This document shows, piece after piece, positions 33,622-45,959 of a DNA stretch of 64,000 bases. Positions within the stretch are counted from its first letter, which is position 1, and every line of letters starts with the position of its first letter. The notes beneath the pieces are model-generated. The model was not told the DNA's origin and searched no databases. It saw only the letters and a program-made list of their open reading frames with translations. The DNA comes from Euglena gracilis (Eukaryota; Euglenida; Euglenophyceae; Euglenales): the NCBI GenBank assembly GCA_039621445.1, contig CP154956.1:6012170-6076169 (forward strand), read 5' to 3'. The position numbers were made by a program, and so were the translations under genes.

Positions 33622-34482
33622 GTCGGCGGGCCGGCCGCGTCACGTTCTCCTGCGGGATGTGCAACCAGGCGGACACGGAGGAGATGGTGATGTGCGACGG
33701 CTGCCGGAAGTGGTACCACTTCGAGTGCCAGGACTACGACCCCCGTACCCCGGAGAAGACGAAGTGGTTCTGCGAGAATTGCGCCCGGGGGAGGGCTTCG
33801 CGTGTTTGATGAGCCTTCCCACCCACGAGAAAGCGTCCCGTGCAAAGTCCCTGGTATGGGTCCCAGTAGGCATGGGGGGGGGGCAGATGTTTTTTTGGTC
33901 AAAGAAGATAGTGCTAGAACAATGTAACACATGCTAAGATAATGCAAGATAGTGCTAAGATAATAAAAGACAGCGCAAAGAAATGTAAGAGAATTCTAAG
34001 TTAATGTATGACAGTGCTAACGCAATAGGAAACCCCTTCCACACAGTGTCCTGTGTTGCCTCCTGGCGGTGCCCACTGGCTTTGCCTTTTGCATCCTGAT
34101 GAAAACAATGGATCGCTCCGGTGTGATGCTTTCCCATAATATCGCATTCTCATAAAATTCTAACGAAAGCCACAATCGTTTGTGAATTAAGCATAATTTC
34201 TGGATTGATATTTCTTAAGCCTCCCTTACGTTTCTCTCAGTTCGACGTTTCCTGCCCCTCTCCAAGACAGAATAGCCCACACCCCAAATTTGCCAACAGG
34301 TTTTCACATTAAACATGTTTCTTTTTCACGTTAAACCCCAGGCATTCACAACACCTTGCCCCATGCCCCGCCAGGATTACTTTCCGGGACCCCCTCAGCT
34401 TCAACGAGAAGCCCCGCGGGAAGCGGAAGTCGGGCGGGCGGGCGGGGCCGCCAAGAAGCGCAAGCAGCAGCACGCCGACTGA
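33622..34482 (+). CDS. PHD-finger protein, C-terminal exons
   Basis: The PHD exon lies within about 33622-33807. It reads VTFSCGMCNQADTEEMVMCD, GCRKWYHFECQDYDPRTPEK, TKWFCENCARGRASR: a complete Cys4-His-Cys3 set (CGMC, CDGC, YHFEC, WFCENC) with the conserved Trp before the His-Cys pair. Such fingers read histone H3 tails, usually K4 methylation state, in nuclear chromatin complexes. A likely last exon at 34375-34482 follows CCCCGCCAG| and, in frame 1, ends AGGAAKKRKQQHAD-stop, a nuclear-localisation-like tail. Frame 2 of the same exon (TFRDPLSFNEKPRGKRKSGG) also looks coding, and a (GCGG)n run sits where the frames would swap. The donor after the PHD exon is unclear (CGT|GTTTGA). The PHD exon's 5' boundary is disturbed by hAT copy A. 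Confidence 0.6.
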
Positions 34483-34611
34483 GCACACACACGGTCAGCC
34501 GTGGCTCGCGCATGCGGCAGTTTTGTCCCGGGACTGCAAATGATATCCCCATGTCAAACACCTTTGTTTTCGCTTTGGTGGACACCCTTGTCCAACAAAC
34601 AGCCCCCCCCC

Positions 34612-34901
34612 CAGGGGTTTTTTTAGTCGTGGACCCCCGGGGGGGGGAGGGGGGGGTAGTTTGTGTGGTTCCGGCCGCGCCCCCCCCCCCGGGGGGGGGG
34701 GTCCCCCCGGAGGGGGGTGGGATATACTTTTCGGCGGCGCAGGCGCCGAAAAAATTCTATTTTTAGCACTTTCCGCGATTTTTCGGCCATTTTTTTGTGG
34801 GTCCCCCGGGACCCCCCCCCCCCCGGGGGGGGCCCCCCCCAGGGGGTGGGTGGGGGGGGGGGACCCCCCCCTCCCCCCCCCGGTCTAAAAAAAAACCCCT
34901 G
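34612..34901. mobile_element. hAT MITE, copy B (290 bp)
   Basis: CAGGGGTTTTTTT...AAAACCCCTG, flanked by CCCCCCCC on both sides (34604-34611, 34902-34909). It lies just downstream of the PHD gene. Confidence 0.85.
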
Positions 34902-34909
34902 CCCCCCCC

Positions 34910-36180
34910 CCCGACCAGAAGGAGGTTGGTGACGCTGGCGGGGGATTCCTCAGCAGTCCCAGACAGTAAAAAAAAAAGCTTGTCAAGGGTGATACAAACG
35001 TTTTTGCATTAGTGCGAAACCAGGACAAGAATACCCCAGTGAATCATGGGGGGGGCCATTTTACAGTCGAAGTTGTGAAGAGGGAATCCAAAAAACGAAC
35101 GTTCCAATCCAGCCACGGCTGTTCTTTCCGCCTTCTTACCACTGGTAATCTCTGTCCTCCAACCGGTCGTTCGTCGGACAAGGGGTTTTTTGTCCAAATC
35201 ATTTCCACGCCAAACCTCCGAAAGGGTGGGGGTACAGTATTGAGACACAGGGAGGGGATTACCACACTCAAAATTTCTGCAATTTCCGTGCTTTTCTGAA
35301 ATTCTGAAATGCACCAATTTCCAATGATTTTCAACCACCCCTTTCCAGTGGTTCAGAAAGTATTCAATGATTGGATTTGTGTTTGTTTTACTCAGTATCG
35401 TCCGCAGCGATTTGAAGGAAAAATAAGATGTCCTGTGTGCCAAAGAAGAAGCATAAAGAGCATTTGATTGACACTATGTCATTTTCGCCATCACACGTTC
35501 TTTCATATCTGAGTTAAACTTTTTTTTTCCAAACCTGACATCGATTTTCCTTCAATTTTCCAACGATTTTTGCGTTTTTCCCCTGCAATTTCACCGACCT
35601 GCAATATCCCTCCTCCGAATGTCCAGCGAAGTAAAATGAAGCCCATCCATCATTTTATTTTCTCTTTTTTCTTCTTCTCTCTTTACCAACTTGTATAGCC
35701 CGAGTCATGCCATTCCTCGGCCGGTTTTGGCCTATTTTTTGTGCCATTCTGGGCTGTCTTGGGAGTCATTAAATCCACGTTTCAATCACGGTCGGAGAGT
35801 CAAGAATCAAGATATGGGCATGTGGGACAACAGGCTCTTTCCAGCGGAGGGCCGCACTGCCATCGCCACCCCGTCTTTCGCGGCGCCATTTGGGCCGCTC
35901 CCTCCTCACCTCTTCCTGTGCTTCTGGCCCACCTCCTCACCTTTGCCGCCTTGCCGGTGCCTGTCGCCAATCGAGCTGGCAAATGGCATGTTTTGAATTC
36001 ACACACCTCACTGACCTTCTGACAAGGGGGGGGGGTAACTAAATATGAATGCCCAATGTTTTTTTTTGAAAAAGCACCGTGCAAGAAATTCACCCAGCGT
36101 TCATTTTTAACATTTCCCCCCAAAAATGCTGAATTTTTGGGGAATCCTAAGTGGGGGGTGATTGTTGCATACTCTTGCAG
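34910..36180. other. no firm gene
   Basis: Coding-like minus-strand frames at 35,142-35,220 (ends G|GTAAGA) and plus-strand frames at 35,800-35,995 compete without chaining. Confidence 0.3.
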
Positions 36181-36274
36181 ATTTCTCTCGTTCCCTCCAT
36201 CCCAGCTCCAACAGGCGTTTGCTTTCGCTTTCTTCCCCAAGAGTGCCAAGGAATGTGGACAACTTCCCGGAGGG
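36181..36274 (+). CDS. candidate exon, Ser/Arg-rich
   Basis: A strong acceptor (GCATACTCTTGCAG|) opens FSRSLHPSSNRRLLSLSSPR, VPRNVDNFPEG, ending near GGGGGG|GTGACC. A second frame is also open. Confidence 0.22.
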
Positions 36275-36675
36275 GGGGTGACCGTCTCAATAGAACTACC
36301 CAGCAGAAACATTTCAGGTCCCCTCACATTTCCTCAACGAAAACAGCCACATCATTATGTGATCAAACACACACACACAACTAGTCACCCAGACCTGTAC
36401 GTTCCTTGGAAGAGTTCCCCCTCTGTACCTGCCATTTTTGTCACGAAGATCTTGTTTTTTTTATTTTTTTGTTTTATTTAAATTTTTATTCATTGGTCCA
36501 AAATATTTGCTTTTATTTTATTCGGAGTTTGTGTGGTTTTGCATCGGCTTCTTTGCCAGAGAAATGCAGAAAAGAATCCTTCCACTATTGGGGGGGGTTG
36601 GCCCATGGGTCCCAAACTCGCCAACCTGGCCAACAGGTCATTGGACTCCTGCTGAGTCGTGACCAGCGTCACGGG

Positions 36676-37083
36676 CAGGGTTTGATATAAGGAGGGCGTA
36701 CATGGTTTAGGTGGGGGGGGTGGCCGCACCCCACCCCCCCCCCCTCCTGGCTGGCCCACAGGGGGGGTCCGGATCACCACCCCCCCCCAACCTCCCAGGG
36801 GGGTCCGGACCGACCCTGGGGGGGTACCCGGGACCCCCCCCCAAAAAGGGTCAATTTTTTCCTCCGGCGCTTTGCGGCGAAATTTTTTTTTGCATTTTTG
36901 GCACATTTTTGCCCAAAAAGTGCCCAAAATGGCACTTTTGGTCGTTTTGGGGGGTCAAAAATTTTCGGTCACCCAGACCGCGCCACTGTTTAGGTGGGGG
37001 GGGTGTCCCCCCCACCCCCCCCCCTCCTGGCCCGCAGGGGGGGGCCGGGACACCCCCCCCCCCTGTCCTTATATCGAACCCTG
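36676..37083. mobile_element. hAT-like element, 408 bp, short version of 31,245-32,611
   Basis: CAGGGTTTGATATAAGGAGG at left and CCTTATATCGAACCCTG at right. The perfect 8-bp duplication is GTCACGGG (36668-36675, 37084-37091). The interior is the reverse complement of the first part of the 1,367-bp copy, so it looks internally deleted. Confidence 0.88.
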
Positions 37084-37176
37084 GTCACGGGAGGGGGAGG
37101 GCAGTGATTGATTTGAGTTTTTCTCCTCGGGTTAGAGAGTGGCTGCGCCTCCCCTTGCCACGCCCGAAAATGAGTC

Positions 37177-37341
37177 CTTTCTTCCCAATGGGACACGAAG
37201 GTGTCAGGTTTTTCCCCCATCGGAACACTCAACCGATGCACGCTACTCCTGCACACGTCCCCCACCCCCTCCACAATGGACTTGGAGGTCTTGGAGTCAG
37301 GCAGTGGCAATGCGTGGGCTGTTTTTTGGCGGCCGTTTACC
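37177..37341 (-). CDS. candidate exon, unknown
   Basis: After GTCAGGCAG| the frame reads VNGRQKTAHALPLPDSKTSK, SIVEGVGDVCRSSVHRLSVP, MGEKPDTFVSHWEERTHF. Good coding-like composition. The left boundary is uncertain. It could be an N-terminal exon of the cupin gene's neighbour; no family recognised. Confidence 0.3.
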
Positions 37342-37399
37342 CTGCCTGACTTACACCTGATAGAATCCTGCCGATTCTGCGTGTGAGGAGTGCATCTCC

Positions 37400-38700
37400 G
37401 CGGTTTTAGAACCTGCTTCATTTTGACATTTTTCCGCCTCCATTTCGCCCAATTTCCCCCTTTTTTTATGTGGCATGTATTCCTGGCAGCGTGTCTGTTT
37501 TCGTGTGTTTGTTTCGCTGTGTTTGTTCATGGTGTTCAAGTGTTCAATTTTCCCCAACTTTTCCTGGCGGCCAGGATAGCAGAAGTTAGTCCAATATGGA
37601 ATGATTCCTCAAGCATTTTCCGATGAACCTGGTATTTGGGAGAACCTACCGTGCTGATTGTGCTGACTGACTGTGCCTGCTGCCCCCCAACCTGTAATTT
37701 GACAGGCAGGTCTGTGTGCCTGCCTATCCGTGGTCGCTGTCAAGATTTGGTGCATTCCTCACAGGTATGTCAAGGCTCCCCGCCTGCTTTTGACCGCCGT
37801 CCCATCTGTCAACCTGCAGCCGCACTCTCCAGAATGACTTGACAAAGTGCTTTTCAGGATCCCCCCCCCATAATTTGCCCCCCCCCCCCCACAGGGACCA
37901 AAAGATTGCTAGCTGTTTATATCGCCATTCAAAACTAAGCCCCCCCCCCCGGAAACTGCTATGCCCGAAAACCTGTCTGGGTCCCCCCCAGGAAAGTTAT
38001 GGCCAGCCAGGCGCAGCTGGGCTGGGTCGAAAATTTCCGGTACAAAGCACTGAATGTTCTTTAAAAGAAAAAGAGTCGAAAAAGTGCTACCAGGGTTTTT
38101 GCCTTTTTTTTTTTTTTTTAGAGGTCCAGCCCGGTAACCCGCCGAACCTTCATGGTTCTTGACCATCTTTTTAAAGGTAATCTTCCCGCAAGGAACTTTT
38201 TTGTGTATTTCTACGAGGAAAAATCCCGAAGATTTCGAGATTACAGAAACTTCTGTAACATGATTTGACAAAATCTGGCAATACTGAGGTTTGCAACATA
38301 ATTCAGGTTGAATATTGCACCCCCAAAATGACGGGAGATTACTTGTTTTGGTGCAAAACAGAGGTTTTTTTCAAGCCAGGATTGCCGCCTTATCTCAGCC
38401 CTGGTCTTTATCTATATTTTGGACAAATAAGCTCCACAACCCCGGTGCTTACCCATCGTTTCCAGAGCTGAGACCAGGGGAGGGGTAATTCGTCAAATTT
38501 TGCTGCAAACAATCAGTCAATCAGTAATTTGCCTTGTTGGTGCTTTTGCGTTGTTCGTTTTCAAGCACATCGGTGCATACAATTCCTGACCCGGATCAGT
38601 CTTATGCAACCAGTCCATTGGCAGAACGCAACATTTCACTATCTGGATCGCGCTGCAGTCCAGCCTGCCTTACCCTGGACGTACCGTCACCCATTCCTTT
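37400..38700. other. no supported gene
   Basis: Mixed sequence with C runs near 37,860-37,950. A plus-strand Ser/Pro frame at 38,567-38,700 (TIPDPDQSYATSPLAERNIS) may be an exon, but another frame is equally open. Confidence 0.3.
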
Positions 38701-38733
38701 TTTATGTTTGCCTTCCACTCTGACCATTGGCAG

Positions 38734-38985
38734 GTCACTGACACATGGTGTGCACCTTTTGAACCGATTGATTGCAGACTGAGCCCTGACACCCTTGTCA
38801 AAATGTACATACCCCCTGTGACTGCAACTTCATCCTTTTTTGCTGCTCCTGGATCCATTCCCTCTTCCACATTTTTTGACAGATATGGCACTGATTTGTG
38901 CCCATCCTGTAACCTAATGCACTCAGTTTACGTTTTGCACACAGTGGCCGGAATGGTGAAAATCGGCCAAATTTTCCCATATTAG
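38734..38985 (+). CDS. candidate exon or ORF fragment, unknown
   Basis: After ACCATTGGCAG| an 84-codon frame runs to a stop: VTDTWCAPFEPIDCRLSPDT, LVKMYIPPVTATSSFF, then DRYGTDLCPSCNLMHSVYVL. The two C-x2-C-like cysteines do not make a known finger. Confidence 0.25.
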   Translation, partial: VTDTWCAPFEPIDCRLSPDTLVKMYIPPVTATSSFFAAPGSIPSSTFFDRYGTDLCPSCNLMHSVYVLHTVAGMVKIGQIFPY

Positions 38986-39654
38986 TTTCCCATCATTTGT
39001 TTGCCGTGTACCTTATGGTTGCAACAGAACTTCCACTGTGAAAAAAGGCAGCCAGACATAGATGGGGGTGGACAGCAGGATCATAGACACCATCGTTACC
39101 ATCGTTGGGTTTTTTTTTGCGGTTTTGGTCTTTCCGGGCAATCCAGATGGACCTCAGATCTGGTCCAGTTTCAGATTGGGGACTCAATCTATGGAGGGGT
39201 GGGGGGGCTAAGCGAGCATTGGTTTTCCAAAAAGGGAGGAGAGGCAAGGTCAGAGTTGGATCACTCCTGTTTTGGCCAGGGGAGGCGTTCTTTGGAGACC
39301 TCCCCAAGCACTCATCAGCCCACCACCTTTTGCCTGCAGATCCCCCTTTCCAACTAGGGGGCCCCCCCCCCCCCCCGCAGTCGTTGTGATCCCCAGGCTG
39401 ACGTTTCCTTCTCCCCTGGGCTGTACGGGGATCTCCGGAAACCATATGGAGGGTGAGTGGGTGGGATCGACCAGCCACTCTCCAAACCTTCCTGTGCTTC
39501 CAGGGGCACCAATTTTTTCTGGTCAAAATATCTTATTGTATCAAAATAAATTATTCTTTGGTTACGAAGGATTTTTTTCTTGCACGGTGCCATGGTGGGT
39601 GAGTCGACCAAGGGGGTCCAAAGGGAACGGCATTTTTTCCCCCATTAAGGTCCT

Positions 39655-40185
39655 TCCCTGAAGGACCGCCCCTCAGGCCTAAAGGACGGACAACAGTCGA
39701 TCCCCCATACAATCACTTAGTCTTTGGCCGCCCCCCCTGGGGGGTGGGTGGCTGGGTTTTTCAGACTGGCTATTGGAGAGGGGGGGGGGGGGCAAAAAGG
39801 GGGGGCAACGCGCTGGAAAAGATTTTGGCCTCTTTTTCGTGGTCAATTTTTGTTTGGATTTCAGAGTGGCCGGAGGGTAATTGCTGACCGGTTTTCCCAA
39901 AAAAAAAGTTAGCGACTGGTTTTTGGAAGAGTGGAAGTGATCCCCCTGGTGGTCGGTAAAAATTGTATGATCTGGGATCAAATGGCTCGAAAGAAAAAAA
40001 TTGAAAAACGCATTTTTTCGTGTTTTTGGGTGGATGGGTCGATGGTCCAAGGATGCCAGAAAACATCTCCCCCAAAAATTAGCCCGCATTTGCCCAAATG
40101 CAGGTATTTTGTCGGTCACTTTTCCAGTGGATTTTTCATTGAATGTGCCGGAACAGCAGAATTTTTTTTATTTGTTTCGGAACCG
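39655..40185. repeat. dispersed ~300-500-bp repeat family, copy 1
   Basis: Shares blocks AAAACGCATTTTTT, GGTGGATGGG, CCAAGGATGCC and TTTTCATTGAATGTGC with copies at about 45,000-45,320 and 45,960-46,195, and CTAAAGGACGG with 45,990. Not recognised. Confidence 0.6.
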
Positions 40186-40189
40186 CCGG

Positions 40190-41190
40190 GGGTCGACCAC
40201 CCCACCAGGCCTTTCCCGTCCAGCCTAACCCTTCGCCCCCCCCCCCTCGGGTCCCCTGGTCCCCCAGGTCCCCTCCAGTCCACCATATGACGCTGTCCTC
40301 CTTCTCCCTCTTGCGGTCCCTGAAGAAGCCCAAGCCCTTCCTCAACCTCGAGCGCATAGCAGCCAGCGGCGATCCCCAGGGCGGCGCCAGTGCGCATCCC
40401 AATGAGACACCGAACCCCTGCATCGCCCCCCCGGGGGGAATGAGCTGCTGCCAGGCAGTATTATTTATATATTCTCAGGCGAAATTTTTCAAATAAAAGT
40501 AATTTAAAATAGTAAGCATAATGAATATACTAATGATAAGTATAGCAGTAATAATAATAAACAACAATAATACATGCGATGACAAGTGTCTGGCTGCTGC
40601 CCCCAAGGTTGAAGGGGAGTCTCGGAAACCCAGCGGGCAGGGGATCCGACCTGGCCCCTGCTTCAGAACATACAGAACCCCAAGAGACGGGGGGGGGGGG
40701 GCGGCTGGACTGCAGCAATCCCAAAATCGCCCAGTGGGAATTATTGTGGACCCGGTCTGCCAGTAGAGAATTTTTTTATTTTTTCCGGCGCAGCTCCAGA
40801 CTCGTACCAAAAATGATCATTTTTGTCATTTTTGAAACAAATTTAGCAAGAAAAAACAACCCCTCAAAGCGGCAGAGTAGTTTTTTTCCCAGTCAAGGGA
40901 CACTGGCTGGTGGCTGTTCTGCAGCTAGTAAAAGTTACCAACCCGTGGACCCCCCCACGGGTTCCAAGTCTTGGGTCCGACCCCGCCCCACCAAGGTGGG
41001 CACCCCCCCCCCCAACTGGGATTGTGGCTGTTCCTTTTCTGACCATTTTGGGCAATTTTTGGCCACTTTGGGCCACCTGTAGCTAGCTTCCCCAATTTTA
41101 GGTGATGCTGTTGCTCCATCTTTTGCCCATAGTCGCTTATTTTGGGTTTCGTCCCATTTTTTAAAAAAAATTGTGTAATCCAAGGGCATC
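40190..41190. other. no supported gene
   Basis: G/C runs and AT-rich sequence. No chained exons. Confidence 0.3.
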
Positions 41191-41523
41191 TAAACCTCCC
41201 ACCCATAAGAAACCCATTTCTTATAGGTGGGTTTCCAAAAAAAATGGCCCGAGGGGTTTCTTATAGGTGGGGGTTTCGTATAGGTGGATTTCAATGTCCG
41301 AAATTTTTTCGAGCCGACAAAAGGCCAAAAGTGGCCAAAAACAGTCAAAAATTTCCTTTCGGCGCCTTTTGCGCCGAAGAAAAATGGGGGGTTTCTTAAA
41401 GGTGGTTGGGTTCAAAGCTCCCCAGGGGTTTCCTATAGGTGGGGTTTCTTATAGGTGGGCGTCAGTCCAAAAATCCCCAAAGGGTTTCTTATAGGTGGGG
41501 GTTTCTTGTAGGTGGGGGGTTTA
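41191..41523. mobile_element. TA-flanked MITE with GGGTTTCTTATAGGTGGG repeats
   Basis: The left end TAAACCTCCCACCCATAAGA and right end TTTCTTGTAGGTGGGGGGTTTA are inverted. About nine GGGTTTCTTATAGGTGGG units lie between, with a GGCGCCTTTTGCGCCG core palindrome at about 41,359. Confidence 0.72.
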
Positions 41524-43890
41524 ATGGCGTTCGCCCTGTGATGACGCTGCTGATGATGCTGTGATGATATTGTTGTGTTGTGTTTAAATAAGACATCCAG
41601 GAGCGCTTCCCAACTCAGTGAATTTCACATCTTCCATTTCGGGATGTCCCTTCCACATGTCATGTTTGGTGGTGTTCACTAATACAATGGGCTGCTGTTC
41701 TTCTTAGCCGTTACTGTCATTCTCAATGCTTCATAACTCTCATATTACGATCATGATCTGCAAATCAGGTTGGAACGGAAATTTTACACAGCCACCGTTT
41801 CCCCCATCAAAAAAGAAGAACTACATAAGATCATGCGAAATCATGTGAAGGAACGTTGAATAATGGAAATCATGTGCCCCCCCAAAGTTGCCCCCAAAGT
41901 TGATTTCACCCAGGAACCGAGTCCATGCCAACTCTCCCGCATTTTTTGTCTGTCTTTTTTTCCCCTCAGGCGGGACGGGAGTTGGACTTGACCCCCCCCC
42001 CCAAAGTCGCATTCTTTGGTTTTATTCGGCCCAGGCAACACATGAATTCTCCAAGAAAATTCAGAAAAACAGGGGTAAAATTTTTTTCCCGGGGATTTTT
42101 GAAGGAGAGTTTCACCAAACGAACGAACGTATTTCCTACTCTGGCCTCCCCGGGGTCTGCCTCCCACTCTGCATACGGGAGCTGACGGAAGCCGCCTGCC
42201 TACCTGGAGAGAGGAGGAGGGGGGAGGTGTGGGGGGGTCCCAGGGAAGGCTGTGCTTTTTTTGTTGCCACCCCCCAAACAACGTTTGGGGTGGGGGTGGC
42301 CTTTCCAGCGATTCCCTTCACCGCCGCACCGCCCTGCCTTGGACGGCGACGACCCAGCCCTCCTCTTGAAAGGCACTTAGGGGCGTTTCTGGCGCAAGGA
42401 GGAGGCCCCTCTGCACCCCCACTCTGTGTTTTTTTGTTCGGCACACTTTCCTTTGTTGTTGATCAGTGTTCGCCATGGACAGTTCGGCTGCTCAAGTCGC
42501 TTGGCAGCACCCAAACAACACCAAATGAATGGCTGCACCCCCCTCCCCCCGGGTTGTACGGATATCGCCCAAAAAATCCGTGGGTGGTGGGTGAGAGAAT
42601 GGACCCCCTCACCGGCTGGTGGGAGGTGGGGAGGGGTCCCAACTCATTTCCGGGGCGCTGTTTTTAGGTCAAAATTTTCCTTGCACGGTGCTGTGGTGGA
42701 TGGGGGGTCCTCCGGGTGGGGGGGTGCCGAGTCATCTTTGAACTGCATCCGACCACCCAGTGCCGGAGGCCAGGGAATTTCTTAAGCCGGAGGGTACCCT
42801 ATCCCCGGGGGGGGGGTCCAGCCAGCCAGCAGCTCAAATCCAGCCAGCAGCCCAAATTCGGGCTGGGAGCCCCCCCCCCCCCGGGGGTCGACTGAAATAA
42901 AGTCAGGTCCAGCCCGGCCAAAGGCCGGGCCAGCCGGCCGCATGCTGGCAAGCCAACTGGGCTGCCCAGCTCACCTATCCATGCATTTTTCCCCCTCATC
43001 AAAGCTTCCTCCATCACAGCCCCCCAGCCTTGATCCAGATCCATCCACCAAATTGTCGAAAATGGCAAAAATGTGTTAGAAAATTTTGGTTTTCGTCGAC
43101 CCAGCCCAGCCCAGCCCGCTCCAGCCCCGGACCCCCCCTCCCCCCCACCCCCGGGGGGGGGGGGTCCAGCCAGCAGCTCATTTCCAGCCAGCAGCCTTTT
43201 TGCCAGCCGGAGGCTGGACCCCCCCGGGGGTCCTTAAGAAATTCCCTGCCGGAGGCGCTGGAATTTTTTTTGTTGCCAAAATCCAATTGATTTTTGGCAG
43301 TGGGGAAGCGCAAATACTTTTTTTGCTTTTATTGTGTGTGGTTTTCGATTCTGACAGATTTTGTGGTTTCTTTTTTGCTTTTTTTCTGTGTTTCTTTCCT
43401 GGGGATTTTTGGATTTTTGCTGGAAATTGTGGGGTTTTTTTTGAAAGTTGAAAGTGAACCCCCTCCCCCTACGGCGGGGGGGGGGTCGGTAAGCAAGGGT
43501 AGGGTGCTGACCACCCCCCACGAGGCTTTCCATCCAGCTCTGCTCCCCCCCCCAGCCGCCCAACTGCGCACCCGCCAACCGGCACCCCCCCCCCCTCGCT
43601 GCCAACGCCGCCTGCGGCCAACCTGTCCTTCACGGAGGGCTTTCTCCGCGTCCCTGGCTGCCACGACCCCTCCCCCCTCCACCGCATCCAGGGTTCAGCC
43701 GGCCGGGGGACAACCCGGACCCACCCAGGGTTGCTGCTCTCCCGCCCCCATCCCGCCACGAATCCGTTCATTTCATTGCAGGCTCAAGCTCCCAAAATCC
43801 ACACCGGTGGTGGCCTCCAGCACAGCTGGAACCGGGCCGCTATTTGGAGATGGGTTACCTCTGGGCGGGCTCCTCCCTCCCCCCCCCCCG
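41524..43890. other. no supported gene; several G/C-run repeat fragments
   Basis: 42,650-42,720 shares TTGCACGGTGCTGTGGTGG with 39,580 and 55,230, a further dispersed family. CAGCCAGCAG-rich sequence lies at 42,820-43,210. Confidence 0.4.
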
Positions 43891-43894
43891 GTCG

Positions 43895-44035
43895 GTAAGC
43901 ACAAGCATGGTCCGGACCGTCTAAGTTGTCACCGTATACCTTATCAACACAATAAGTGAACACCCATGCCCAATCCCCCTGTCCGGACCGTCTGGACTGC
44001 CACTTTAGGGTTCACTGGGCTTGGGGGGGGGGGCG
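43895..44035. repeat. dispersed repeat with GGACCGTCTAGATTGTCACC, copy 1
   Basis: Two internal GTCCGGACCGTCT units, TATACCTTATC, and a GGGTTCACTGGGCTTGGGGG end. Copy 2 is at 59,485-59,655. Confidence 0.7.
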
Positions 44036-44999
44036 GTATTTTTCACACTCCCGGGAAATGGCCATTTTCCAGGGACAATTGGCTTGGTCGGCAGGCACCG
44101 GGACCCAAAACCGACAACCGACCCCCCCCCCAAGGGGGGGCCTCTTATCTATCCTCCTATGGGTACTCACCCCACAGCACAAAACACCCTCCGTTTAAAC
44201 CTGCCCGGACCCGAGGGCTGTACAGGAATCCCCACAACCCGAATTTTTTCTCCTCACCTGCCGAGCAGCCATTTTTGCCACATGCAGAGGGGCCAAGAGA
44301 GGGTTGCCATTGAATTGTATGGGCGGTGGGGCCATCCTGGTGGGTGGGGGCGTCCGACCCCCCAACCAGGCCTTCCCGTACAGCCCTGAGGGAGGGTTTT
44401 GAGGAGCCGGGAAATTTTTGGGAAATGCCATTAGACATTTTTTGGGGGTCCCCCGATTGTTGGGGTACCCCGGGAGGTCCCCGCCTAAGCCTGGGTCCCG
44501 TGGCCGGGCCCTGGGGGCACCCGGTGCGCCAACCGGTCCAACAGCATCTCGGTGCTGGCCGAGAAAGGCGCTCCGGTCTGCCACGGTCCCCCCGCACCAG
44601 GGCTTGCCGTTCGGGAGGCGGTGCGGCCTCTGTCATTTTCGATTTCGATGTGGACTCAGAAAGCAGCCTCTTTACCCGATGTTTTTTGCCAACTTAATTT
44701 GTTTATTTTTTTGTTGATTCGATCGATTTTTTTGTTTGGTTTGTCAGGTTTTTGCTTTCATTTTGCCCAAGCCCAAAGGACATGGTGTGGGCCAAGACCA
44801 TGTGGGCCACAACGCAACCACGGCGGTCCATAAGAGATGATGGGATCAGGGATTTTGCAAAGGGGGGGGGGCCGGTGGGTCAAGCCCTCGGGGGTACTCC
44901 CAAGGGCCTTGTAGGTCTCTCACCGGAGGCAGGATTTTGGCCTTTTTTTTAGCTTTTTTTTCGGTGCAAATTGTCGAGTTTTTTTGGCCCAAAAATTGA

Positions 45000-45320
45000 C
45001 ACCCCAAAAAGTGGGTCCCCCGGAACCCCCTTCCACCCCCAGGGGTGGGGTACCCCTGGGGTGGGGTGGGGGCCTTGGTCTTAAAAGAACGGGATTCTTC
45101 CAGGGATTCCAGTCCAGGGATCGAAAACGAACAGGGGTCAAAAAATCAGAAGGGCGAAAATGCATTTTTTGACGTTTGGGTGGATGGGCCATCGTCCAAA
45201 GGATGCCCAAAATCACGGGTCCACGTCATGGACCCGTTATAGCCAAAATATGGCATTTTGGGGTCATTTTTTCCTGTGGATTTTCCATTGAATGTGCTGG
45301 GACGCGTTTTTTTTTTTGTG
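45000..45320. repeat. dispersed repeat family, copy 2 (see 39,655)
   Basis: Contains AAAATGCATTTTTTGACG, GGTGGATGGGCCATCGTCCA, AGGATGCC and TTTTCCATTGAATGTGCTGG. Confidence 0.6.
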
Positions 45321-45959
45321 TTTGAGGACCGCCCTGAACACAGCACTATTCATGGTGGTGGTAGTGGTGGATTTGGTAGGATTTGACCCAGGCAGATGCT
45401 GGACAAGGTATTCACATACACAACATCACATGTGCTACACAGGTTATTTTTCTGATGCACTGTGGTCCGTCCACTCTCCAAAAAAAAACGAATTTCGTCC
45501 TCCCCGTTTTCATCTCGTTTGGTTTGCACAAACATATTTTGGCTTGCCAGCACACTGGTAAAAAAATTTTTTTCTCGGTGTTGCTCTGTGTGCTTCCCTA
45601 AGCCCTGCTGCGGTGCGGAAGGACGTCTTGGCCGCCATTCGCCTCAGCAACAGCAACACTCCTCTGGGGTCGGCCTCCAACACCCCCCGGGGGTCGATGC
45701 GGGGCACCCCCACAAACAGGGGTGCATGCGTGTCGGCGCCGGTTCCCTTTTGCGTCCTGGCGCCTCAGTTGCAATCTTCCACTGAACACCCCCGAGGTGT
45801 TTTCTTTTTGGTTGCATTAAAATTTGAGGAACCCCCTGCACCTATTATTTCTACACACATCAATGGTAAGGCGGAATTTTTTAATGAGTTGGTCATATTC
45901 TTTCGGGATTTGTCCATTGCAGGTCTCGCGAAATGAGGGGTTTGTTCTCCGCAAGGGAA

